Of a stretch of 64,000 bases of DNA, positions 54,371 through 64,000 are shown one piece after another. The notes under the pieces are model-generated. The model was not told where the DNA came from. It saw nothing but the letters and a program-made list of their open reading frames with translations, and searched no databases. The first letter of the stretch is position 1. Every line of letters starts with the position of its first letter. The position numbers and the translations under genes were made by a program. Source of the stretch: Flabesymbios commensalis (lineage: Eukaryota; Annelida; Polychaeta; Terebellida; Flabelligeridae); the NCBI GenBank assembly GCA_964017125.1, contig OZ024902.1, positions 52,739,201 to 52,803,200 on the forward strand, given 5' to 3'.

Positions 54371-54894
54371 CTCTGTTAACAGAGCAAAATGATTGCCGAT
54401 TAGCATGATTAGTAAATTAAACATGTTGCAGATGCATCGATCTTCATGTCCACGGTATGGACAATAAAATAATATATAGATACATGTACATGATTATGTA
54501 ATGTATATATGCACATGTAGCTGCACTGACTTGGACAGAGAAACGTTCCAAATAAGATTTAAAATAAAGTATTTTTTTAAATAAGCCCATAATATCTAAT
54601 CAATATTATGTTTAGTCTATTTATAACATTTCTCAGCTCATATGATCATTACAGTCATTGCTCTAAATTAACACACGCTATGTGAAACATTATATTGTTC
54701 TGCTCCTAGTGCAATGCCGTATAAATGGTAGTGTAGGTTGATGGACTATACTGCACTAAGATACACAGTGTGGCTTCATAGAAAACCTTTCAGGTTGCCG
54801 TATTAAATTCCCATCAACCTGCGCCAGTGTCGTCCTTACTTGACAAAACAGCCTGGTGTAATGGCGGCTACCTGTTTTACAATTTGGCCACTTT

Positions 54895-55525
54895 ATACCG
54901 CGTGAAGACTATGTGCCAATCGTGTGCCACGGCCGCCGTGTAAATTGGTGAGTATAATGACGGCGTGTAGACTATGTGCCAACCGTGTGCCACCTGTGTC
55001 AATATAGGTGGGAACATGATCACGGCGTGTAGACTATAATTATGCCAACCGTGTGCCACCCGTGCCAATCGGTGAGCACATGATCACGCCGTGTAGACAG
55101 ACAGATATAGTAGATGTAAACTATGTGCCGGCCGCTGTGCCAATGGATTAGTGTATAGTTACGGTATGTAGACTACATGCCAACCGTGTGCCACCCGTGC
55201 CAATGGGCGAGTCCATAGTCACCGCATGTAGACTATGTGCCAGCCGTGTGCCATCCGTGCCCATGGGTGAGTGTATAATCCCGGCGTGTAGACTTGTGCC
55301 AGCTGCGTGCCACCCGTGCCAATGGGTGAGAACGTGATCATGGCATGTAGACTATGTGTCAACGGTGTGCCTCGGCCGCTGTGCCGATGTGTGAGTGTAT
55401 AATGACGGCATGTAGACTACGTGCCAACCGTGTGCCACCCGTACCAATGGATGAGCACAACATAATCACGGCGTGTAGACTTGTGCCACGGCCGCCGAGC
55501 CAATGGGTGAGTTCATAATCACGGC
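54895..55525. repeat. Minisatellite, unit about 60 bp, ten units
   Basis: Each unit contains ACGGC(G/A)TGTAGACTATGTG, CCAACCGTGTGCCACCCGTG, CCAATGGGTGAGTACAT with variants. Ten degenerate units are present. No supported coding role, although some units stay open on the minus strand. Confidence 0.92.
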
Positions 55526-56119
55526 AAACACATTCATCATGTGTTCCCGGTGGACAGTCTTCTAAAGCTGGAGCTCAACCCAGCTCATGTCAAATGCAGA
55601 TTCATCGACTTTCAATTGGCACCTGCCAGCCGGAATGTGGTTGGCCTTCCGGTGGACTCTCACAGAGTGGCGACAACCTGGGTATTTGTCAATTACAACA
55701 CTTTATCAACCCATAATAGTGATTAAGTCTTCAATTAAAAATTACAACCACGTGGATATGCGTCCTACTATCGCGACCACTGTTAAATTGATTGGCAATT
55801 TGAAGAATACAAATTTACACTACAGTTATGATACAATACATATTAAAGTAGCTGACCTATTTTTTTTCCATTGAACCTTAATGCGATACATGCAATGCAA
55901 CTCAAATGTTCAATTCATTTTTGTATTTCAGTTTTAAAATCCAGCGACCGCATCAATACCGACTAGTTACCCGTTTTGGTTTTAAGCATCCTCCTGGCAG
56001 CAAGTCTTGACACAGCGAGGCCGTCAGGCCAAGCCTTGCTGAATTAGCCATACCATCCACCTATTGGGGTAGGGAGGGAGATTTAGATATTTAATATTCA
56101 CTAGTTTTTCAAAAAATGT
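55526..56119. other. Stretch without recognisable gene
   Basis: Overlapping frames of 60-95 codons on the plus strand (55541-55874) show no domain or HYR-like pattern. Confidence 0.4.
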
Positions 56120-56320
56120 CTTTTTAATGTTGGCCCGCTGTCTGCGACGTTGGCTCACCATTAATTCAACCCTCATGCACGTTGCGGTGAGATGTGGTGG
56201 TCTGTGTCTGAGACGTTTCCGGTGAGCTACTCGGCCAGCAGACATGTGTTGTTTAATGTATGGCCGGTGTCGTAGACAGTGGCCCCACATTAAAACAACA
56301 CTCATGCCAGAGGTCAAACT
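56120..56320. mobile_element. Two partial type-A palindromes
   Basis: TTTTTAATGTTGGCCCGCTG/CGACGTTGGCTCACCATTAA at 56124, and GTTGTTTAATGTATGGCCGG facing GTGGCCCCACATTAAAACAA at 56248. CTCATGC words follow both. Confidence 0.65.
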
Positions 56321-56860
56321 TGGGTCAAACAGAAAAAATATTTTTTGAAAGTCCCCACTCCAATAGGCGGATTCAACCCTGTTTCAGCAAGGTCGGTCTA
56401 CGACCTCAGGAATAGCCAGCCTTGCAGAGGAAGATGGTTTTAAGTTGCATTACTTATATATGGACGTTGTTAAGCACAAGGTGAACAACCCACATGACCA
56501 TAAAAAATGAAATTTTTGTTTTATGACGTCGCCAGTACACCAGTCGTCATTTAAAAAAATTGACCTAGACGATTAAACAAAATTTCACGCCACCTAGCGA
56601 GTTGGGACCAAACCACAAACGACAAATAGGCCATTCTGAGTTTTGCACAACAGAACCAACCCACACATGAAAATGCTGATAGCTGTAAAATATGTTCAGA
56701 TTGTTCTAAAAACATGAAAAAGTAGCAGTATGATCACTTGTTATCAATTATGGAACATATGTTCATGAAATTATGTGTCCGTAACAAGTAATTATGCGAT
56801 ACACATTTTGTGATTAATCATTTTGCTATATTGTGGGTTGGTTCTCTTAAATACAGTAAT

Positions 56861-57030
56861 TAACAATGCAAAAATTGTTAGTTATTTGAACAGTATTTTA
56901 TTTTTACAAAAAGTAACATTAACTATATATTTGAGTGATCCTCATTAACAATGCAAAAATTGTTAGTTATTTGAACAGTATTTTATTTTTACAAAAAGTA
57001 ACATTAACTATAATTTGAGTGATCCTCATC
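56861..57030. repeat. 85-bp tandem duplication
   Basis: TTAACAATGCAAAAATTGTT, AGTTATTTGAACAGTATTTT, ATTTTTACAAAAAGTAACAT, TAACTATA and GAGTGATCCTCAT occur twice in succession, differing only by a TA. Recent event. Confidence 0.95.
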
Positions 57031-57539
57031 TATTTTATTAATACATTGTTCTATTTTAAACATGATATGTCCCATTACAATCCTTAGTGGTAGATAAATA
57101 ACTACAATTTGCCAACTTATGTGGGTTGGTTCCCTTGTGTAAAACGATATTTTACTCCAGGTTCAAGTGATTTATATTCAGATCTTGACCTTATGTGTTG
57201 AAAGCAATTATATTTCTAATGTTCATGTAACCTTCGTCGCAATGTGTCGCAATGTGTGTTTTGATAGTAAGACATCACATAGGCCTAATAGTCTTAAAAA
57301 GAGTGTGAACTACAAAGATGATGTGTTCATTATTTAAGTATTGAATGTTCGCCTTTTAATTACGTTATTCTGACAATGAAATAGGAAAGATGAATTGCTC
57401 TGTATAAATTTTAGCATTAAATATGTTGTGTTTTTATTGCATTCTTCTGACAGCGCAATATGGAGGACCGAGTGTTTAATATTTTAGCATAAGACTTAGC
57501 CGTTTTTATATATTTACTGTTACTACCATCACATTCTCA

Positions 57540-58235
57540 GCAATTGATTTTTGAGGATGTGCAAGTGCAAGTGCAAGTGATTTTTAAAGATGCTACCAAA
57601 ATTCTTGTGGGCGCAAAACCTCTAAAACTTAAGAGTCAGAAATTATTCAAATATAACTATCACATTCCCCACCTTATGGAGATGTGCAGGTGATTTTTTC
57701 AAGGTTCTACTGAAATTCAAAATGGTCGCCACGGATCAACTTCAATTTTTTTGTGGGCGCAAAAACTCAAAAAATTAGTCAGAAATTATTCACATTTTGC
57801 AATCACATTCCCTACGATATGGAGATGTGCAGGTGATTTTTTAAAGGTTTTGCTAAAATCCAAAATGGCCGCCACAGATCAACTACAATTTTTTTGTGGG
57901 CGCAAAAACTCAAAAACCTAAATTACTCAAATTTTGCTATAACATTCCCCACGATATGGGGATGTGCAGGTGATTTTTCCAAGGTTTTACTAAAATTCAA
58001 AATGGCCGCCATGGATGAACTTCATTTTTTTTTGTGGGCGCAAAAATTCAAAAATTGAAATCAGAAAAAAATCACATTTTACAATCACATTACCCACCAT
58101 CTGGAAATGTTCAGGTGATTTTACTGAAATTTAAAATGGCCACCACAAGTCGACTTTTTAAATATTTGTGACCGCAAAAACTCTAACCTAATTTATGGCG
58201 GTGAATGATATAGGACTTCATGCGGGCCTCTTGTT
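57540..58235. repeat. Tandem array, five units of about 135 bp
   Basis: Units share ATCACATTCCCCAC, ATATGGAGATGTGCAGGTGA, TTTTTCAAGGTTTTACTAAA, ATTCAAAATGGCCGCCA, ATCAACT and TTTTTTTGTGGGCGCAAAA. The array ends GCGGGCCTCTTGTTATATAT. The end word is inverse to the start of the insertion at 43660, so this may be the body of the same element class. Confidence 0.85.
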
Positions 58236-59119
58236 ATATATAGGCCTACATAGACCGGGGCAGATCCAGAATTTTTAAAAAGGCGAGGGGGTCCGATGAA
58301 AAATCAGTTGTCATCCCACCAAAAAAAATACATATTAATAAGTAACTTATCAAACAATTTTTTTTTCGGCTTAAATTTTGGCAAATGATGCTTTCACAAT
58401 TTTGATCGATTTTTCTTCAAAATAGTTCTTGAAAGGGGGGTCGTGACACCCTTCGTGACCCCCCCCCCCCCTCTCTCTCTGGATCTGCCACTGTAGATAC
58501 GTCCTATTATATTATTGGTGAGAAGAGCGAAAATTTAACAAAACATGGAGGAGACGTTGGGCTGAAGTCTTGGAACAGGTCGTCTTGCTCCATCAGAATT
58601 TTTCACACAGTGACAGAAAATGAGTCAAATACGCAAAATTCCGTCACATAATACGTCCACGTTACATGTATACTAAAATTTATTCCATTTCCAATGTTCT
58701 CCTCATAATGCAGGGAAAGATATATATGGTCTGGAAATAAGAAACTCATTGAGGAATGGGCAATAATGTATCAGATCGACATGGGCTCAATATAAAAATG
58801 TTGGTTGGTTCCATTGTCCGAAATTGGAATACGCGATTCATCATTTTTAACAACAGAACCACGACCATTAGAACGCCTGCACCACACACGCTATCATCAG
58901 CACAATCACAAAAATGTTCCTTAGAGTACATGTTCAAACAACTATTCTAATAATTCCATGCAATCAACTCTCATTATATTTCCCGAATTAACACAGTCTC
59001 CCAAGTTTCAAGTTCATTTTACAGAAAATGACTTCCTTGTGGGTTGGTTCCCTTGTGCCTAATAACGTCCATATTATCATGGTTATTATCATATGAATTG
59101 GTTCTGTACTATGTATTAT
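58236..59119. other. Stretch without recognisable gene
   Basis: C-run at 58459-58470 followed by (CT)n. Short frames at 58746-58950 on both strands lack support. Nothing else was recognised. Confidence 0.45.
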
Positions 59120-59212
59120 GCTGCCGTGCAAATCCAAAAGGCAGTATATGCTTAGCCAAAAGGCAGTATCCAATAAACAGATTCTCCCTTTTTGCTTTGC
59201 CGAGCAGTACGA
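59120..59212. repeat. Palindromic CCGTGCAA/GGCAGTA family, copy 4
   Basis: CTGCCGTGCAAATCCAAAAG, GCAGTATATGCTTAGCC, a repeated AAAAGGCAGTATCC and the right arm TTTTTGCTTTGCCGAGCAGT. Confidence 0.65.
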
Positions 59213-59377
59213 TCGTACTGAAATATCAGTGTATGGTCGTCTAGTCGAGAACGACGGCATATTTTTTTTGGCTGAGCAAGACTGAAAGACACGTGACTCC
59301 ACTTTCCATTATATCTTATTACATTGATGCGAGGGTTGAAGTCCCTGGTGCTTGATACCCCTCCAAGGGTCAGACTT

Positions 59378-59487
59378 CCCAGTTAACACAAAATATTTGT
59401 ATACCATTGATACAACGTTGGACCAACGTCGAGGACGTTGGGCCAACGTTGTATAAATGTTATACAAATGTTTTGTTTTTACTAGGA
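59378..59487. mobile_element. Palindromic MITE type B, complete
   Basis: CCCAGTTAACACAAAATATT to TTTTGTTTTTACTAGGA, core TACAACGTTGGACCAACGTC facing GACGTTGGGCCAACGTTGTA. Confidence 0.88.
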
Positions 59488-60135
59488 AGTATCAACTATG
59501 ACCTCGTGTGTAGCTACTTGTAAGAGCCTAAGAGGTTAGGAATATACTACACAAGAAAGAGTGATGTCGTATATATCAATAAACACGATATGATTATAAC
59601 ACATAACATTTCACGTGGTAAATTGAAATAACATTTCAAACTGGGTGATTTAAAGACGCAATTTCAAATATATGCTATCAGCATTTCTTTTTCTTTTGTT
59701 AATTTTCTAGTTTTATTTTTCAAATTAAGAATAATGTTGTAAAGGGTTACTTGGTCGACTTGAAATGAAAATGTTTGAACCAGTAGGTTAGTTAGTCTAT
59801 ACACTATGTAATGCAAACTTATGGGCAAAGTGGTCTATCATAAACCATGCTATTTAAAATACATTTAAATTGTCCCGGATCCACTTGAAAATTATTATAC
59901 AATAACGATTTTACACCGAATTGCGTTATTTTCCTTAGCCGATGGTTTTAAATATTAAAAAACAGCACATACATAAAATGCATTGAAAAAAAACAGAACA
60001 GAGCCGCCAAACCAATCATGTTCATTTTCAATATCGAACTGAAGCCTTTGGGGAAGGGTTTCACTAAATTATAAGAGTCAATACACAATGTCTAGGTTGC
60101 CTAATAGTTATGTTATGAATAGCTATGCCACTGAC
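59488..60135. other. Stretch without recognisable gene
   Basis: AT-rich; no open frame or repeat was supported. Confidence 0.5.
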
Positions 60136-60241
60136 CCAGCAAACACGGGGAATTTACCCAATGCTGTTTCAATGTTGGGCCAGCGTCGAAAACGGTGTGC
60201 CAACATTGAAACAGCTTTGGGTGAATGCCCTTGTTTGCTGG
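60136..60241. mobile_element. Palindromic MITE type A, complete
   Basis: CCCAGCAAACACGGGGAATT to CCCTTGTTTGCTGG, core GTTTCAATGTTGGGCCAGCG facing GGTGTGCCAACATTGAAACA. Confidence 0.88.
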
Positions 60242-60423
60242 AAATGGTGCTTGACAAGAATACCTAGTTTTCAGTTAGAATGACAGACAGCAAGAAAATA
60301 GTAATGACGTTCCAGTTTTAAAACTTTCAAAAAGCGGACAATTTAAATATGGAATTATTGATCTTGGTGGATCCAGTACCGCCATATCTATTGGTCACTT
60401 CATTCTAAAATCATGCGCAATCA

Positions 60424-60600
60424 CGATTCTGACGAACGACTGAAAGTCAGCTCATTGAATGCAATGAACTTTCTCCAATGAAGCTGAATGGCTTTCTCAA
60501 GCACGGGGATTTCCTGGCCATTCTGTGGATCCACCACCATTTTGTGTGGACCTTTCACTACTGTTGATTCTGTATCTGGTCTCGGATTAAAGATCTGCTC
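60424..60600 (-). other. Unexplained 58-codon open frame
   Basis: Between a TAG and a TGA the minus strand reads EQIFNPRPDTESTVVKGPHK, MVVDPQNGQEIPVLEKAIQL, HWRKFIAFNELTFSRSSES. The composition is protein-like (charged, amphipathic, few rare residues), but no family is recognised and no clear splice borders are seen. It could be an exon fragment, a pseudogene or chance. Confidence 0.25.
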
Positions 60601-60721
60601 CTAGTAGATTGCATTGGCTTTCTCGCTTTGTCACCGCGTGGGTGGGTGTAGACGAGGTGACGACTCATAAAGTCAATCCGACTGGTGACCTATTTTATTG
60701 CAGGACACTGAGATCAGCAAT

Positions 60722-60830
60722 CCCAGCAAGCACCAAACATTTGTATAATATTTATACAGTGTTGGACCAGGGTCGAAGACGTTGGCCGACGTTGTATAAA
60801 TGCTATACAAATGTTTTGTGTTGGCTAGGA
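60722..60830. mobile_element. Palindromic MITE type B, complete
   Basis: CCCAGCAAGCACCAAACATT to TTTTGTGTTGGCTAGGA, core ACAGTGTTGGACCAGGGTCG facing GACGTTGGCCGACGTTGTAT. Confidence 0.88.
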
Positions 60831-61624
60831 TGACTCAACGGGATGGATAACGGGAATGTCTCAAGTTGTGTGGACAGAACTTTATTATGTTTGTACTTTG
60901 GTGATTCATAGATGATAAGAGAACATGGCTCTACTGCATTGACTTGTTTACAAACAAACTAATCAATTCAGACTGTTTTCTAAATACAGAGCCCTGAACA
61001 GCCATATTATTAAATTTTTTTTTTTTTATTTATCTGAACTGTGTTAGATAATGATAATAATTCAGTTTAAAATATTTTATGACAAAAGTCGGTGTGAACA
61101 ATATTTGACACAAATCCGTCAGTTTGATCAGTAATAATTGAAGTGCAGGAAAAATTCTAACCCCAAACTTATTGCTGTACAAAATCTACTGTAGCAAGGA
61201 CATATCGTGAACATTTCTCGTTATTTGGCTCTTTTGATCAAAACAACAAAATGTGGCCTAAAACATCCAGTTTTATTTGACAAAACCTGAATCGCAGATC
61301 TTGTGGAATAATGCAGATCGCGCCCACGATATTATTATCTCAGGTGATCGATCGGGTGCGGTTTTTATTCTGAGTCAAAGTAAACGGACGGAGCGTGGCG
61401 CGCGGGGCTCACAAGTGTCAGGTTTTTGTCCACGTCCCATTTCTGTCCAGATAGCCGGCTTTGTGTTTTTTGCTTTCTGCGATTCTTATTTTGACAGATT
61501 TGTCATAGAATTATACGGGGACGCGGCGGCCGGCGACCGCCTACCATGAATTTGTGTCAAGTAGCCGGACACCAAGACCCTTTCTGTCGCTGATTTAGCT
61601 GTGCCCCGTCTTCCTGTACCGCAT

Positions 61625-61691
61625 GTCACATGCGAGTTTTTGCCCTGCTCTACTGGTCATGTGACAGGCTTCGCCGCGCCTGTCACGTGAC
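61625..61691. promoter_or_regulatory. Cluster of palindromic E-box (CACGTG/CATGTG) sites
   Basis: GTCACATGCG, GTCATGTGAC and GTCACGTGAC fall within 67 bases. GTCACGTGAC is the symmetric site bound by bHLH-zip factors of the USF and MiT/TFE (CLEAR) groups. Position in the GC-rich patch, upstream of the minus-strand gene, makes a regulatory role plausible but untested. Confidence 0.4.
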
Positions 61692-61943
61692 TAGGAAGAC
61701 GGTTTCACTCTCTTCAATACCAGGCTGTCAAAGACAAATGACGGAATATGTAAAAATAGTTCTGATACTTCATACGAATCGATAATATTAGGTCCAGGTG
61801 ACTGATCCGCGGGACGGGTGTCACCCTGAAACGTCCTCCGGCCGTGGCCATGTCCATTGCGCACGCGACGTGGCTTTTTGCGATAGGACAACCCCTCAGG
61901 GGGCAGTCTCTGGGTTTTTTACCACGGGGGCGCTGTCCGTAGC

Positions 61944-62061
61944 CAGGGTCCGTATTCTCGTACAAGTTACGATATATCGTAGGCTTCGGATTGGTCGAGA
62001 TTGCCATCTCGACCAATCCGAAGCCTACGATATATCGTAACTTGTACGAGAATACGGGCCC
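61944..62061. mobile_element. Palindromic CCGTATTCTCG family, full copy
   Basis: AGGGTCCGTATTCTCGTACA through TGTACGAGAATACGGGCCCT. Arms of about 55 bases are inverse with almost no mismatch, centred on GGTCGAGATTGCCATCTCGA. Nearly perfect arms indicate a young copy or arm correction. Confidence 0.9.
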
Positions 62062-62669
62062 TGTGATGGATCTGGATAAACCTTGCTCTAGCTGTCTAGT
62101 TTCGAAAAAAACGAGACAGTCAGACGGGGTGAAAAAAAACACGCAGCGGAACTGACCCGTCGGCCGGGACAGCACAGGAGCCGGCAACACACACTTGTAA
62201 ATGCCAGAAAAATGGCTTTTCCTCACACAAATTGCCCGGTCCAAGGGATGACTTACACAGCGTAAGACGCGAGCTGAAAGCTCTTCTGTAAGCAGGGGAC
62301 ATTTATGGCAGGCCGGCTTATCGGAGGCAGGCAGCCACTTTCTGGGTGTGTCTCCCATCTAAGCTACTCATTTGTAATGATCCAGGTCAGACACAAGCTC
62401 GTCATCTTCCACTTTGAATACTGTATGTCACAGGGCAATGCAAGGTGAGGGTTGCCATTGTCGTGAGACAAATCTATTGTTGTGTTTTTGCACAAAACAC
62501 TTTCAATAACATTCGCTAATGTTCTTTTGAGCTCTGCTAATGTCTACACATCAGGAAGGGGTTCATACCACATTGTAACCTGTAACTATTTTCACATTTA
62601 TGCTGTGATAAATATTTAATGGCTGACGGATTGTTTCAATATTGAGTAGTAGTAGTAGCATTGAATGTA

Positions 62670-63200
62670 ATTAAGGTTATTGGCATTTAGATTACCTAAA
62701 TCCTGGAGCGAGTAGATGAGGTTATTGGCCGATAGATTGCCTAAATGATGGAGCGAGCATTTGAGGTTATTGGCTGATAGATTACCTCAATGCTGGAGCG
62801 AGTAATTCAGGTTATTGGCTGATAGATCACCTCAATGCTGAAGAGAATAACTGCGGTTATTGGCTGATATATTTCCTCAATGCTGGAGCGAATAGTTGAT
62901 GCTATTGGCTGACAAATTGCCTCAATGATGCAGAGAGTAGTTGAGGCTGCTGGATTGCCTCAATACTGGAGCGATTAATTGATGTTTTTGTCTTATAGAT
63001 TACCTGAATGCTGGAGCGAGTAGATGAGGTTATTGATTGGTAGATAAATAAATAAATAAAATAAAATTGATTGGTAGATTATCTCACTGCTGGAGCGAGT
63101 AGTTGAGGTTATTGGCTGATGGATTTCCTCAATTCTGGAGCGAGTAGTTGAGGTTATTGGTTGATAGATCACCTTAATGCTGGAGCGAGTAATTGAGGGG
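62670..63200. repeat. 45-bp minisatellite, about twelve units
   Basis: Unit AGGTTATTGGCTGATAGATT, (A/G)CCTCAATGCTGGAGCGAG, TAGTTG. One unit is interrupted by an (ATAA)n stretch at 63042-63068. Units show ordinary point divergence. Confidence 0.93.
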
Positions 63201-63401
63201 TTGCTGAAATGCTACTAAGATATTTCAGATGCTTGCACCGTATTTTGTATAAGTATTATTGTTTGTTTTTCTCACAGAATGTATAATCGTCAAGTGGATA
63301 ATTACGTGTTTGAAACGAGCCGAATGGGACATTTCGTGTAAATGGCATCTACTGGATTCTATGGGCACAAACTCAAGTGTATAAAATGTCCTTGAAAGGA
63401 A

Positions 63402-63500
63402 CCCAGCAAAAACACAAAACATTTGTATAACATTTATACAACGTCGGCCCAACGTCTTCGACGTTGGTCCAACATTGTATACATGTTATACAAATGATTC
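63402..63500. mobile_element. Palindromic MITE type B, right end clipped
   Basis: CCCAGCAAAAACACAAAACA, TACAACGTCGGCCCAACGTC facing GACGTTGGTCCAACATTGTA; the expected TTTTGTGTTTGCTGGG end is replaced by LINE sequence at about 63500. Confidence 0.85.
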
Positions 63501-63910
63501 TAAGACACCGTTCGAAGCCATGATATGTCAGTTTTGCCAACTAAGCATAGAAAACGAAGTACATTTTTTATTAAATTGTTCCCAATATCACGAACTCTAA
63601 GGAAACCTTTTTAATAAATTTACGTTCGAAATCCCCCCACTTTAATGTTTTGAACAACCAACTCAAACTGACAATAATGTACCAACTACGTGGCGACGTG
63701 GCGATGCTAGTTACAGCGTTTGTACATAATGCATTTCACCTTCGACTTTTACGCATGTCATGAACTTTTATTCTATTTCATTGTAAAGAACTATCTAGTA
63801 TTTTGAATAATATATACACACGCACATGTATTGTTTGTGTCTTTGAACTGTCTTTGATCCTTTATTTGATGAAAAATGATAATAAATGTATTGTATTGTA
63901 TTGTATATTT
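63501..63910 (+). mobile_element. LINE 3' end with zf-RVT remnant and (TTGTA)n tail
   Basis: TPFEAMICQFCQLSIENEVH, FLLNCSQYHEL is the Cys-x2-Cys...His-x4-Cys finger found after the reverse transcriptase in many LINEs. It is cut short by a TAA. The copy ends AATGATAATAAATG followed by TATTGTATTGTATTGTATAT, a pentamer tail typical of CR1/L2-like or other non-poly(A) LINEs. It differs from the 6893 LINE in sequence and tail. Confidence 0.78.
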
Positions 63911-64000
63911 AAAGGTGACCTATCACCCCTATATAGTATAAATAACTTTGTGGCAAATAAATCAAAGTTGCCACAAGATGGGGCACAAGTGTTTCCATAT

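Larger units (their letters stand above)
61270..62360. other. GC- and CpG-richer patch
   Basis: Contrasts with the AT-rich flanks: words such as GGAGCGTGGCGCGCGGGG, ACGCGGCGGCCGGCGACCGC and GGCTTCGCCGCGCCTG. Contains long frames on both strands (90 and 214 codons), one running through a palindromic MITE and so not trustworthy. Might be a promoter/first-exon region of a neighbouring or of the main gene; no exon was proven. Confidence 0.4.

Noticed and set aside
54057-54424. 111-codon plus and 91-codon minus frames
   Set aside because: Both overlap the HYR exon, which is read in a third frame with proper splice borders; they are shadows.
54895-55525. Coding repeat (VAHGWHNY-type peptide)
   Set aside because: A 60-bp minisatellite keeps some frame open by period, but units carry indels and no splice or start context exists.
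61714-62358. 214-codon minus-strand frame
   Set aside because: It runs straight through a 118-bp palindromic MITE and shows no recognisable domain; chance openness in a GC-rich patch.

Overview
The window is animal nuclear DNA, AT-rich and intron-rich, with one large multi-exon gene on the minus strand embedded in dense repeats. The protein modules (CCP/sushi, HYR, GCC2/GCC3, EGF, TSP1), tRNA-headed SINEs, L1/Tx1-type LINE fragments, many palindromic MITEs and the over-represented word TAGGCCTA point to a marine invertebrate. A deuterostome (echinoderm, hemichordate or cephalochordate) is my best guess, but the species cannot be fixed from sequence alone.

Main gene: nineteen exons were joined by reading splice sites and phases. 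They run on the minus strand from about 54.37 kb down to a stop codon at 15.34 kb and encode about 1,093 residues. The 5' end (signal peptide and at least the first half of the first HYR) was not found and probably lies at or beyond the right edge. In order, the modules are HYR, CCP, CCP, HYR, CCP, a long Arg-rich linker with a furin-type site, GCC2/GCC3, two EGFs, TSP1, a CCP-like module, a second Arg-rich linker, a second GCC2/GCC3, a transmembrane helix and a short cytoplasmic tail. The CCP-CCP-HYR-CCP core resembles SRPX and SVEP1. The membrane anchor and the repeated CCP-linker-GCC2/GCC3 block make it a distinct cell-surface relative. Seventeen of the introns are phase 1 or phase-consistent with module shuffling; only the last two modules' internal joins use phase 0 and phase 2.

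Layout: 0-5.5 kb holds tandem and palindromic repeats and a (GAA)n tract. 6.5-9.2 kb holds a SINE and a 5'-truncated LINE with a 15-bp target duplication. 10.6-13.3 kb holds a three-copy tandem repeat and a 63-bp minisatellite built from three 21-bp subunits. 15.3-54.4 kb is the gene, whose introns carry a 3.2-kb DNA transposon with CGT-rich subterminal arrays (22.2-25.4 kb), TTAA-flanked MITEs, and a 3-kb minisatellite at 39.3-42.2 kb. That minisatellite grew out of the 3' splice boundary of a CCP exon and is interrupted by a 1.17-kb element whose ends are packed with GAATTC palindromes. 54.4-64 kb has no recognised exon and is mostly minisatellites, MITEs, a GC-rich patch with palindromic E-boxes, and another LINE 3' end.

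No retrovirus-like or Polinton-like element was recognised. The most notable observations are the minisatellite that multiplies an exon end plus its splice donor some forty times, and the two DNA transposons with dense subterminal motif arrays.
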